From Geodermatophilus obscurus (GTDB lineage Bacteria; Actinomycetota; Actinomycetes; Mycobacteriales; Geodermatophilaceae), in contig NZ_FOWE01000006.1 in the NCBI RefSeq assembly GCF_900115395.1, positions 62,001-126,000 of the forward strand: DNA of 64,000 nucleotides, in the 5' to 3' direction. The translations under genes were made by a program, and so were the position numbers. Below, in pieces: positions 1 through 7,267 of the stretch. Each line of letters starts with the position of its first letter. Position 1 is the stretch's first letter. The notes beneath the pieces are model-generated. The model did no database searches, had not been told where the DNA came from, and was given only the letters and a program-made list of their open reading frames with translations.

Positions 1-210
1 GGCAGCACCATGTGGAAGCACGCTCCCAGTCGCGAGCGGTTGGGACGGGTCGCGGCGGTCCTCGACGACGCGGACCTGGAGATCCAGGCGGTCAACGACC
101 TGTTCTGGGACGAGGTCGTGTCGATCGAGCCGGACGGAGCCGAGGAGGTCTACGACGCCACGGTGCTCGGTGGCCACAACTTCGTGGCCGAGGGGATCGT
201 CGTCCACAAC
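1..210 (+). other. C-terminal splicing region of the DnaB intein
   Basis: Residues encoded here end VYDATVLGGHNFVAEGIVVHN, which matches intein blocks F and G. The penultimate His, terminal Asn and the following Ser as first C-extein residue are all present, so C-terminal cleavage and splicing look competent. Whether a homing endonuclease domain exists cannot be seen because the upstream part is outside the window. Confidence 0.92.
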
Positions 211-390
211 AGCATCGAGCAGGACGCCGACATGGTGATGATGATCCACCGCGAGGACATGTACGAGAAGGAGTCCCCGCGGGCCGGCGAGGCCGACATC
301 ATGCTGGTCAAGCACCGCAACGGCCCGACCGCGAACGTGACCGTGGCCTTTCAGGGCCACTACAGCCGCTTCGTGGACATGGCCACCTGA
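1..390 (+). CDS. dnaB: Replicative DNA helicase DnaB, 3' end (partial, intein-containing)
   Basis: This is the hexameric replicative helicase that unwinds DNA ahead of the fork. Only the last part is in the window and the frame is open at base 1, so the true start lies upstream; the internal ATG at base 10 is not the start. The first 70 codons are the C-terminal part of an intein. The last 59 residues, beginning SIEQDAD and containing MYEKESPRAGEAD, KHRNGPTA and the end FQGHYSRFVDMA, are the classical C-terminus of bacterial DnaB. The junction before SIEQD is the same insertion site used by the Synechocystis and Rhodothermus DnaB inteins, as I recall them. A strong terminator hairpin follows 20 bases after the stop. 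Identification is firm; the length and the rest of the helicase cannot be judged. Confidence 0.95.
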   Translation, partial: GSTMWKHAPSRERLGRVAAVLDDADLEIQAVNDLFWDEVVSIEPDGAEEVYDATVLGGHNFVAEGIVVHNSIEQDADMVMMIHREDMYEKESPRAGEADIMLVKHRNGPTANVTVAFQGHYSRFVDMAT

Positions 391-410
391 GCCATCCGAC
401 CCACCGAGCC

Positions 411-448
411 GAGGGGGCCCGGGACCCGTTGCGGTCCCGGGCCCCCTC
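411..448 (+). terminator. Hairpin terminator after dnaB
   Basis: A perfect 16-bp GC-rich stem (411-426 with 433-448) has a 6-base loop and starts 20 bases after the dnaB stop. No U-tract follows, as is usual for high-GC actinobacterial terminators. Confidence 0.8.
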
Positions 449-474
449 GTGCGTCCGTGCCCCGGTGCTGCCGT

Positions 475-488
475 GTTCCACGTGGATC
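475..488 (+). promoter_or_regulatory. Degenerate parS-like site
   Basis: The 14-mer GTTCCACGTGGATC differs at one base (position 487) from the perfect palindrome GTTCCACGTGGAAC found at three other places in the window. It lies between dnaB and the lipase gene. It may be a weak ParB site or chance. Confidence 0.35.
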
Positions 489-570
489 ACCGCGCTCCTG
501 CAACACTTCGCGCGTTTGTGATCGGGACCACCGTCGCGTAGGAAGAGGCGTCCTCCCACCCCACCTGGAG

Positions 571-2502
571 ATGCCTGTGCAGCAACGACGCTGGCACCGG
601 GCGACCTCGTCGCTCCTCGGTGCACTGGCCCTCACGGCCACCGTGGGGGTGACCGCCACCCCGGCGGCCGCCACCCCGCACAAGGCCGAGCCCCTCTCGG
701 TCTTCCCGTCCGACACCCTCACCGTGCGCGACCCCGCCCAGATCACCGGGCGGCGGGTGAACCTGCCGCTCGAGGGCTGCGGTCAGCCGATCGCCTGCGG
801 CCTGGTCGCGGAGCTCAACGAGCTCGACGGCTTCGACCTCGACCCGCGCATCGCCGTCCGCTTCAGCGGACCGGTGGACCCGGCGCAGGTCGCCGCGCGG
901 ATCACCGTGCAGGAGGCCCACGGTGGGTGGCGCACCGGCGTCGACCGCGTGGTGTGGGACCCGGCGACCAACACGCTCTACGCCCACCCGGCCGAGCAGC
1001 TGGCGCCGTCGACGACGTACAAGCTCCGCGTGCAGGGCGGTCCGGCGAACAAGGCGATCCACGACACCTTCACCACGCTGAGCGCCACCGACGGCCTGCT
1101 CGACATCCGCGAGCAGATCGACACCGGGACGGCGTTCGACGCCACCGGGATCACCCCCGGCCTGCGCGTCGAGGGCGTCTTCCCGGTGGCCGGCACCACC
1201 CTCGCCTACCGCGGGGACGACCGCGACGCTCCGACGCCGCCGGCGACCGACCCCACCCCCGTGCCGACGCAGCAGCTGCTGCCGGACAGCACGCTGGTCT
1301 TCGGCTCCTACGAGGCGCCGTCGTGGCTGCAGCCCGACGTCACCATCGCCCAGACCCCGACCCGCGACGACGGACCGGCCCCGGTCGGCCCGGAGCGGCT
1401 GGGCTTCGTCGCCGTCCTGCCGCCCGGTCCGGCGCCGGAGGGCGGCTGGCCGACGGCGGTCTACGGGCACGGCTTCACCGGCTCGACGGCCAACGTCTTC
1501 CTCGCCGCGACGGCCAACGCCCGCGCCGGGATCGCCACCATCGGCACCAACGTGGTCGGGCACGGCTTCGGGCCCGGGAGCGTCTACGAGGTGACCCGGA
1601 ACGGGGTGACCACCGAGGTCCCCGCCTACGGGCGAGGGGTGGACCAGGCCGACGCCAACACCACGATCGGCAGCACCGAAGGGTCTTCGGCCACCGGCGC
1701 CGCCTCGGCGCTGGGCTCGCGGGACGCCCTGCGGCAGACCGCCGCGGACGTCATGACGCTGGTCCGCTCGGTCGGCACCCTGGCCGAGGGCAGCGTCGGC
1801 ACCCCGGCGCTCTCCGGGGAGGACGTCACCTACTTCGGGCAGAGCTTCGGCGGCATCTACGGCACGCTGGTCACCGGTGCCGACGACGCGGTCGCCCGCT
1901 CGGTGCTCAACGTGCCGGGTGGCCCGATCACCGAGATCGTGCGCCTGTCGCCGTCGTTCCGCCTGCTGACGACGCAGACGCTGCAGGCGGCCGGGCTGCT
2001 CAACCGCCCGGACCTGGCCCCGTACTACTTCCAGGAGCAGCTGCCGCTGCGCGGGCAGGGACCGGTGACCCTGACGGTGCCCGGGGCGGCGGCCATCCAG
2101 GAGTTCCTGGCCCGGACCACCTGGCTGTTGCGGCCCGGCAGTCCGGAGACGTTCTCCCCGCTCATCGAGCCGGAGCGCGTCCTGGTCCAGGTCGCCTTCG
2201 GTGACCAGACGGTGGCCAACCCGACGTCGTACACCCTCGTCGACGCCGGCGACCTGTGGTCGCGGACCAGCCTCTTCCGCAACGACATCTCGCCGACGCC
2301 GCTGCCCAACCCGCACTCGTTCCTGCTCACGCTCACCGACGAGTCGGCGCTGCAGGGCCAGGCGCAGGTGACGGCGTTCCTAGGTGCGGGTCAGGTGCTC
2401 GACCCCGACGGGCCGGGGCCGGTCTGGGAGGTGCCGATCGGGGACCCGTCGGTGCTGCTGCCGCTGAACTACCCGTTCCCGGCGATCGACGACCAGTTCT
2501 GA
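571..2502 (+). CDS. Secreted lipase-like alpha/beta hydrolase
   Basis: A probable extracellular esterase or lipase of 643 residues. The ATG at 571 gives a normal Sec signal peptide: basic MPVQQRRWHR, a hydrophobic stretch, then AAA before TPHKAEP. An upstream in-frame ATG at 457 would bury this signal and overlap the dnaB terminator region. An Ig-like segment (roughly residues 95-170, with PVDPAQVAARITV) precedes the hydrolase, as in proteins annotated as bacterial virulence-factor lipases (Pla-1/cef, VolA type). The nucleophile elbow GQSFGG has Ser425. His582 in NPHSF is a candidate catalytic His. The gene stands alone between two hairpin terminators. The family match is from memory of motifs, and the substrate is unknown. 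Confidence 0.75.
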   Translation: MPVQQRRWHRATSSLLGALALTATVGVTATPAAATPHKAEPLSVFPSDTLTVRDPAQITGRRVNLPLEGCGQPIACGLVAELNELDGFDLDPRIAVRFSGPVDPAQVAARITVQEAHGGWRTGVDRVVWDPATNTLYAHPAEQLAPSTTYKLRVQGGPANKAIHDTFTTLSATDGLLDIREQIDTGTAFDATGITPGLRVEGVFPVAGTTLAYRGDDRDAPTPPATDPTPVPTQQLLPDSTLVFGSYEAPSWLQPDVTIAQTPTRDDGPAPVGPERLGFVAVLPPGPAPEGGWPTAVYGHGFTGSTANVFLAATANARAGIATIGTNVVGHGFGPGSVYEVTRNGVTTEVPAYGRGVDQADANTTIGSTEGSSATGAASALGSRDALRQTAADVMTLVRSVGTLAEGSVGTPALSGEDVTYFGQSFGGIYGTLVTGADDAVARSVLNVPGGPITEIVRLSPSFRLLTTQTLQAAGLLNRPDLAPYYFQEQLPLRGQGPVTLTVPGAAAIQEFLARTTWLLRPGSPETFSPLIEPERVLVQVAFGDQTVANPTSYTLVDAGDLWSRTSLFRNDISPTPLPNPHSFLLTLTDESALQGQAQVTAFLGAGQVLDPDGPGPVWEVPIGDPSVLLPLNYPFPAIDDQF

Positions 2503-2517
2503 CCGGTCGCTGAACAC

Positions 2518-2556
2518 CGAGGGGCCCGGGACGGATCATCCGTCCCGGGCCCCTCG
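2518..2556. terminator. Bidirectional terminator between convergent genes
   Basis: An 18-bp GC-rich stem (2518-2535 with 2539-2556) closes on a 3-base loop. It sits between the ends of the lipase gene and the oppositely directed desaturase gene, so it can serve both. Confidence 0.8.
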
Positions 2557-2566
2557 TGCACGTGCG

Positions 2567-3775
2567 TCAGGCGGCAGCCATCATCGCCTGCTCGCGCATG
2601 AGCAGGCGGCGCTCCTTGCGGCTGCCGGTGGTCATCTTCCACAGCTTGCCCAGCTGCGAGGGCAGGTTCCGGGCCGTGGTGTTCTGCAGCCAGCCGTTGG
2701 GCAGGGACAGCCGGATGATCTTGTGCCAGGCCGAGCCGACCTGCTTCGGCAGCGGAGCGGTGTGGTAGTTCAGGCCGTAGCGGTCGAACAGGTCGCGGAT
2801 CTTCGGCGCGATCTCGGCGTACCGGTTGCTCGGCAGGTCCGGGAACAGGTGGTGCTCGATCTGGTGCGACAGGTTCCCGGTCATGACGTGCATCGCCTGG
2901 GAGCCGGAGATGTTGGCCGAGCCGAGCATCTGGCGCAGGTACCACTCACCGCGGGTCTCGCCCTCGATGGACTTCTTCTCGAAGGTCTCGACGCCCTCGG
3001 GGAAGTGGCCGCACAGGATGACCGAGTTGGTCCACAGGTTGCGCACCGTGTTGGCGGTGAAGTTCGCCGCCAGCGTGGCGAGGAAGTTCGGGCCCGACAG
3101 CAGCGGGTGGATGAGGTAGTCCTTGCGGACCTGCCGGCCGATCTTGACGAGCACCTGCTTGGCGCGCGCCCGGAACTCCGGGTCGCCGGTCTGCTTCCTG
3201 GCGATGACGGCGCCGAGCTCGAGGTCGTAGGCGGCGATGCCGTACTCGAAGAAGCACGCGTTGATGAAGCTCCACAGCGGCTGGCCGAGGTACATCGGCG
3301 TCCACGGCTGGTCCTCGTCGACGCGCATGATGCCGTAGCCGAGGTCGTTGTCCTTGCCGATGACGTTCGTGTACGTGTGGTGCAGCTCGTTGTGCGAGTG
3401 CTTCCACTGCTCGGCCGGGCTGGCCATGTCCCACTCCCACGTCGTGGAGTGGATCTTCGGGTCGCGCATCCAGTCCCACTGCCCGTGCAGGATGTTGTGC
3501 CCGATCTCCATGTTCTCGAGGATCTTGGCGATCGACAGGCCCACGGTGCCGAGGACCCACGCCGGCGGGAAGCCCGACGCCAGCAGCACGGCCCGGCTGC
3601 CCAGCTCGATCTTGCGGTGCACGTCGATGACCTTGCGGATGTACCGCGCGTCGGACTCGCCGCGGCTGTCGATCACGCTCTGCCGGATGTCGTCGAGCTC
3701 CTTGCCGATGAGCTCGATGTCCTCGGGGGTCAGGTGCTCGATCGGGTTGTCGGACTTCTTCTGCAGCACGGTCAT
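2567..3775 (-). CDS. Membrane fatty-acid (acyl-CoA/acyl-lipid) desaturase
   Basis: A 402-residue di-iron desaturase that introduces a double bond into fatty acyl chains at the membrane. All three histidine boxes are present: HNILH at 93-97, HNELHH at 128-133 and HQIEHH at 304-309, with hydrophobic stretches between. The start at 3775 (MTVLQKK) follows AGAGGAG with good spacing. The gene lies 29 bases downstream of its likely electron donor, a ferredoxin-type reductase on the same strand. This arrangement is the same as the Mycobacterium tuberculosis Rv3230c-Rv3229c (DesA3) pair, where the reductase powers stearoyl-CoA delta-9 desaturation. That suggests a stearoyl/palmitoyl desaturase role here, but regiospecificity is inferred from the analogy. 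Confidence 0.9.
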   Translation of the reverse strand: MTVLQKKSDNPIEHLTPEDIELIGKELDDIRQSVIDSRGESDARYIRKVIDVHRKIELGSRAVLLASGFPPAWVLGTVGLSIAKILENMEIGHNILHGQWDWMRDPKIHSTTWEWDMASPAEQWKHSHNELHHTYTNVIGKDNDLGYGIMRVDEDQPWTPMYLGQPLWSFINACFFEYGIAAYDLELGAVIARKQTGDPEFRARAKQVLVKIGRQVRKDYLIHPLLSGPNFLATLAANFTANTVRNLWTNSVILCGHFPEGVETFEKKSIEGETRGEWYLRQMLGSANISGSQAMHVMTGNLSHQIEHHLFPDLPSNRYAEIAPKIRDLFDRYGLNYHTAPLPKQVGSAWHKIIRLSLPNGWLQNTTARNLPSQLGKLWKMTTGSRKERRLLMREQAMMAAA

Positions 3776-3804
3776 GTCGGTGCGGCTCCTCTGGTCTGGG
3801 GAGG

Positions 3805-4905
3805 TCAGTGGTCGATGTCGCAGGCGCCGGCGGCGGCGCTCACGCAGGTCTGGACGAGGACGCCGTCGCCGGGGGCGGCGGTGGTGACCTCGCCGGTGCG
3901 CAGATCGCGGACGGCGCCCTCGCGCAGCGGGAGGACGCAGCCGTAGCAGATGCCCATGCGGCAGCCGCTGGGCATGAGGACGCCGGCCTCCTCGGCGGCG
4001 TCGAGGATCGGGGTGGCGCCGCCGGCCTCGAGCGAGGTGCCGTTCTTCGTGAAGGTCACCGTGCCGCCCTCGCCGGTGACGAGCACCTTCGGGCGGAACC
4101 GCTCGGTGTAGAGGCGGTCGGCGATGCCGGCGGCGGCCCAGTGCTGCTCGAGCATCTCGAGCATGCCGACCGGCCCGCAGGCCCAGGTGGCGCGCTCGGC
4201 GAGGTCGGGGACGAGCTCGGCGATCGCGCCGGCGTCGAGCATCCCGGCGGTGTCGGTGTGCTGCTCGACCAGCCGGATCCGGCCCTCGGCGGCCAGCTGC
4301 CGCAGCTCGGCGCCGAAGACGACGTCGTCGGCGGTGGGCGCGGAGTGCACCAGCACGACGTCGGTGAGCTCGGGGTGGTTGCGCAGCATGCCCATGACGG
4401 GGGTGATGCCGGAGCCGGCGGTGACGAACAGCGCCTTGGCCGGCCGCTGCTCCGGGAGGCAGAACTCGCCGGTGGCCTGGTCGAGGTGCACCAGCGTGCC
4501 CGGCCGGACCGAGCGCACCAGGTGGTTGCTGACCTTGCCGCCCGGGATCGCCTTGACGGTCACGGTGAAGCAGCCGTCGGTCCGGCCGAGGTCGGAGGTG
4601 ATCGAGTAGGCGCGCCACATGCGGACGCCGTCGACGTCGATGCCGATGCGCACGTACTGCCCGGGCCGGTGCGTCTGCCAGTCGGAACCGGGTCGGATGA
4701 GGACGGTCGCGGCATCGCGCGTCTCGGGCAGCACCGCCTCGATGCGCCCGCGCAGGGCGGCACCGGAGCGCAGCGGGTCGACGAGGTCGAGGTAGTCGGC
4801 CGGCAGCAGCGGCGTCGTGACGAGTTCGGCGACGCGCAGCACGCGGTCGCGCAGCGCCCGGAGCGCCGGCTTGGCCGCGGTCGGGCGCGGAACGGTCGCG
4901 GTCAT
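3805..4905 (-). CDS. Ferredoxin reductase with C-terminal 2Fe-2S domain (desaturase electron donor)
   Basis: A 366-residue three-module oxidoreductase that passes electrons from NAD(P)H to the downstream desaturase. An FAD-binding barrel (about 45-150) has RAYS at 98-101. The NAD(P) domain (about 155-265) has GSGITPV near 164. The C-terminal plant-type 2Fe-2S domain has Cys315, Cys320, Cys323 and Cys354 as cluster ligands. The ATG at 4905 is preceded only by a weak AGGT, so the mRNA leader is probably short. It resembles M. tuberculosis Rv3230c in layout and neighbourhood. Its promoter faces the PucR-type regulator gene across 104 bases that contain two palindromes, so control of the pair by that regulator is plausible but inferred. 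Confidence 0.9.
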   Translation of the reverse strand: MTATVPRPTAAKPALRALRDRVLRVAELVTTPLLPADYLDLVDPLRSGAALRGRIEAVLPETRDAATVLIRPGSDWQTHRPGQYVRIGIDVDGVRMWRAYSITSDLGRTDGCFTVTVKAIPGGKVSNHLVRSVRPGTLVHLDQATGEFCLPEQRPAKALFVTAGSGITPVMGMLRNHPELTDVVLVHSAPTADDVVFGAELRQLAAEGRIRLVEQHTDTAGMLDAGAIAELVPDLAERATWACGPVGMLEMLEQHWAAAGIADRLYTERFRPKVLVTGEGGTVTFTKNGTSLEAGGATPILDAAEEAGVLMPSGCRMGICYGCVLPLREGAVRDLRTGEVTTAAPGDGVLVQTCVSAAAGACDIDH

Positions 4906-5009
4906 GTTACCTACAGTTCCCTGCGGACCAGGTAATCACCTGTGCTCTGCACGTGAACGTCGCGGCGGATACTGTTCGCTGCGAACAACTGAGGTCACGG
5001 GGAGGTCGC
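4906..5009. promoter_or_regulatory. Divergent promoter region with two inverted repeats
   Basis: This 104-base region drives the reductase-desaturase pair leftward and the PucR-type gene rightward. It holds a perfect 7-1-7 palindrome TGTTCGCTGCGAACA at 4973-4987 and a 5-4-5 inverted repeat CAGGTAATCACCTG at 4929-4942. The AGGTAA core of the second recurs on the minus strand at 4907-4912, next to the reductase start. These are good operator candidates; the bound protein is not known. Confidence 0.6.
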
Positions 5010-6188
5010 GTGACGCCGGGGCAGGACACCTTCACGCCGGAGGTCGCGGCGGCGATGACGGCCGAGCTGCCGTCGGTCGCCGAGCGCACGGTGGCCGCCA
5101 TCGTCGTCGAGGTGCCCAGCTATGCCGAGGCGTTCCGGGGGCCCATGGGCCGCAAGATCGAGAACGCCGTCCAACTGGCCCTCGGCGGCTTCCTGGAGCT
5201 CGCGACGGCGACCGGCGGGGACGCCAGCCGGCCGGTCGACCGGGCGATCGAGGGCGCCTACTCCCTCGGCCGCGGTGAGGCGCGCACCGGGCGGCCCATG
5301 GACGCGCTGCTGGCCGCCTACCGGGTGGGCGCCCGCGTCGCGTGGCGGCACCTGAGCGAGACGGCGGTGGCGGCCGGCATGCCGGCGGGGTCGCTGGCCC
5401 GGTTCGCCGGCATGGTGTTCGCCTACATCGACCGGCTCTCGGCGGCCAGCGCCTCCGGCCACGCCGACCACCTGGCCGCCAGCGGCCGCGAGCGGCGGCG
5501 TCTCCTCGAGCGCCTGGCGGAGCTGCTGCTCACCGGCGCGCCCCCGTACGAGCTGAACGTGGCAGCCGAGCGGGCGGACTGGCGGCCGCCGCGCACGCTC
5601 ACCGCCGTCCTGCTGCCGGAGGCCGGTGCCCGCGACGCGACGTCGGTGCTCGACGCCCGCACGCTGCAGGCCGGTGAGGACCTGCCCGGCTCGGAGCCTT
5701 CCACCGAGCGGGCGGTCCTGCTGGTCCCCGATGCCGAGGGCCGCGCGCGGGCGGCGCTGCTGACGTCGCTGGCGGGGCGGGACGCCGTCGTCGGGCCGCC
5801 GCGGCCCTGGCAGGAGGCGCGGTCGTCCTACACGCGGGCGCTGCGGGCGCTGCAGCTGGAGCTGGTCCCGGACGGCGACGCGCCCGTCGACACCGAGCTG
5901 CGGCTGGCCGACCTGGTGCTGCGGGCCGACGCCGACGCGCTCGCCGACCTGCGCGCCCAGGTGCTCGGCCCCCTCGACGGCCTCGCGCCGGCGCCGCGGG
6001 AGAAGCTCCTGGAGACGCTGCGCGCGTGGCTGCTGCACCACGGCCGCCGCGAGCAGGTGGCCGCCGAGCTGTTCGTGCACCCGCAGACGGTGCGCTACCG
6101 CATGGGCCAGCTGCGCGACCTGTTCGGCAAGCGCCTCGACGACCCGCAGACCGTCCTGGAGCTGACCCTGGCGCTGGGCGCCCGCTGA
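5010..6188 (+). CDS. PucR-type helix-turn-helix transcriptional regulator
   Basis: A 392-residue regulator. The C-terminus (about 330-390) carries the PucR C-terminal HTH signature: LLHHGRREQVAAELFVHPQT followed by VRYRMGQLRDLFG, ending DPQTVLELTLAL. The N-terminal two thirds has no catalytic motif and resembles the RsbT-co-antagonist-like or GGDEF-like region of this family. The GTG at 5010 is chosen because GGGGAGG lies just upstream (spacing only 4 bases); an in-frame ATG at 4953 would lack a ribosome site and overlap the palindrome. It is divergent from the desaturase operon and probably regulates it and itself; that is inference from position. Confidence 0.85.
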   Translation: MTPGQDTFTPEVAAAMTAELPSVAERTVAAIVVEVPSYAEAFRGPMGRKIENAVQLALGGFLELATATGGDASRPVDRAIEGAYSLGRGEARTGRPMDALLAAYRVGARVAWRHLSETAVAAGMPAGSLARFAGMVFAYIDRLSAASASGHADHLAASGRERRRLLERLAELLLTGAPPYELNVAAERADWRPPRTLTAVLLPEAGARDATSVLDARTLQAGEDLPGSEPSTERAVLLVPDAEGRARAALLTSLAGRDAVVGPPRPWQEARSSYTRALRALQLELVPDGDAPVDTELRLADLVLRADADALADLRAQVLGPLDGLAPAPREKLLETLRAWLLHHGRREQVAAELFVHPQTVRYRMGQLRDLFGKRLDDPQTVLELTLALGAR

Positions 6189-6202
6189 CCGGGGACGGCG
6201 AC

Positions 6203-6258
6203 GATCACGGCGCGGTGACCGGGATCGAGTGGTCAGGGGTGGTCACGGCGCCGTGATC
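6203..6258 (+). terminator. Hairpin after the PucR-type gene
   Basis: The 18-base arms 6203-6220 and 6241-6258 pair with one mismatch around a 20-base loop, starting 15 bases after the stop. It may be a terminator, or an operator because of the repeated GGTCACGGC-type half sites. Confidence 0.5.
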
Positions 6259-6281
6259 GCGGGCGGGGGTCCGCGGGCGGG

Positions 6282-6316
6282 CAGGGAACTGTCACGGCGC
6301 ACCCAGGGATCTGTCA
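6282..6316 (+). repeat. Two 13-bp direct repeats, 22 bp apart
   Basis: CAGGGAACTGTCA at 6282-6294 and CAGGGATCTGTCA at 6304-6316 differ at one base. Their start-to-start spacing of 22 bp puts them on the same DNA face, 67 bases upstream of the small gene at 6383. This layout is typical of activator or response-regulator sites; no regulator is identified. Confidence 0.5.
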
Positions 6317-6382
6317 GCGGGCGGGACCACTCTGAGCCCGTCGCGGCACCGCACCGGCGCCGCGGGAGCGAGGAGGTCCGCC

Positions 6383-6646
6383 GTGTACCGCAGCACCGAG
6401 ACCGTCGGCCGGCACGCCTGGGTGCGCACGCCGCGCCTCCCGCTGCCGCCCGAGCTCACGGCCGACGTCGCCGTGGTGGTGGCGCGGGCCGCGCTCGACG
6501 AGGTCCCCGGCGCCACGATCGAGTGGCTGGAGGTCGACGGCGACGGCGTCTTCACGGCGCACCTGCGCGGGGCCGGCGGCGAGACGCTCGTCGTCCACCT
6601 CGACGCCCACCTGCACGTGGTCGACGGGCTCGCCGAGGCCGGCTGA
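6383..6646 (+). CDS. Small PepSY-like hypothetical protein
   Basis: An 87-residue protein of unknown role. The GTG start follows a perfect AGGAGG at 6371-6376. The segment ATIEWLEVDGDGVFTAHLRG then LVVHLDAHLHVVDG resembles the strand pattern of PepSY-type domains (a conserved acidic residue after W/V, then alternating strands), which often inhibit proteases or sense envelope state. There is no signal peptide or membrane segment here, which is unlike secreted PepSY proteins. It is isolated, behind a pair of direct repeats, and is followed by a convergent methyltransferase. The family assignment is weak. Confidence 0.7.
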   Translation: MYRSTETVGRHAWVRTPRLPLPPELTADVAVVVARAALDEVPGATIEWLEVDGDGVFTAHLRGAGGETLVVHLDAHLHVVDGLAEAG

Positions 6647-6652
6647 CGCGGC

Positions 6653-7243
6653 TCAGGAGGGACGCAGCACCGCCACCAGGAAGTCCGACTCCGCGGTGAA
6701 CGGGTGCAGGTGCCAGCTCGACAGCAGCAGGTCCGGCTCGAGCCCGGCGGCGCGGGCGTCGGCGAGGAAGACGGCGAAGTCGTAGTCGCGGCCGGCACCG
6801 AAGCCGACGACGGCCCGTCCACCGTCGGCCAGGTGGGTGCGGAACCGGCGCAGCACCTCCACGCGGGTCGACGGCGCCAGGAAGGTGACCACGTTGCCGG
6901 CGCACACGACCGCGTCGAACCGGTCGGGCAGCTCGAGCTCGGCGAGGTCGCCCACCAGCCAGCGCGGCCCGGGGTGGTCCTCCTCGGCGGCCGCGATCAG
7001 CACCGGGTCGACGTCGACCCCGACGACGTCGTGCCCCACCGACGCCAGGTACCCGCCCACCCGGCCGGGGCCGCAGCCGGCGTCGAGCACCCGCGCGCCG
7101 CGCGGCAGCATCGCGTCGACCAGCCGGGCCTCGCCGACGATGTCCATCCCGCCGGCGGCCAGGTCGCGGAAGCGCTGCACGTACGCGGTCGAGTGGCCGG
7201 GGTCGGCCTCCGTCATCCGCACCCAGGCGCTCGGCTCCGTCAC
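6653..7243 (-). CDS. Class I SAM-dependent methyltransferase
   Basis: A 196-residue methyltransferase with the standard SAM-binding motifs: VLDAGCGPGRVGGYLA (motif I, about 70-85), VVGVDVDP (motif post-I), and FDAVVCAGNV (motif II/III). The acceptor substrate cannot be deduced. The GTG at 7243 is used as start; an internal ATG at 7216 (MTEADPGH) is an alternative because no clear ribosome site precedes the GTG. It lies 24 bases after the DNA polymerase IV stop on the same strand and is probably co-transcribed. Its 5' end falls in an exact 14-bp tandem duplication shared with the end of dinB. Confidence 0.85.
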   Translation of the reverse strand: MTEPSAWVRMTEADPGHSTAYVQRFRDLAAGGMDIVGEARLVDAMLPRGARVLDAGCGPGRVGGYLASVGHDVVGVDVDPVLIAAAEEDHPGPRWLVGDLAELELPDRFDAVVCAGNVVTFLAPSTRVEVLRRFRTHLADGGRAVVGFGAGRDYDFAVFLADARAAGLEPDLLLSSWHLHPFTAESDFLVAVLRPS

Positions 7244-7267
7244 AGGACCACCGTCACAGGACCACCG
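7240..7267. repeat. Exact 14-bp tandem duplication
   Basis: TCACAGGACCACCG occurs twice in a row (7240-7253, 7254-7267) at the junction between dinB and the methyltransferase gene. The second copy sits just downstream of the dinB stop; the first contains the methyltransferase GTG start. It looks like a replication-slippage duplication. Confidence 0.85.

Noticed and set aside
2567..4618. A desaturase frame extended to 683 codons
   Set aside because: The extension lies out of frame over the reductase gene; the internal start at 3775 has a good ribosome site and normal length.
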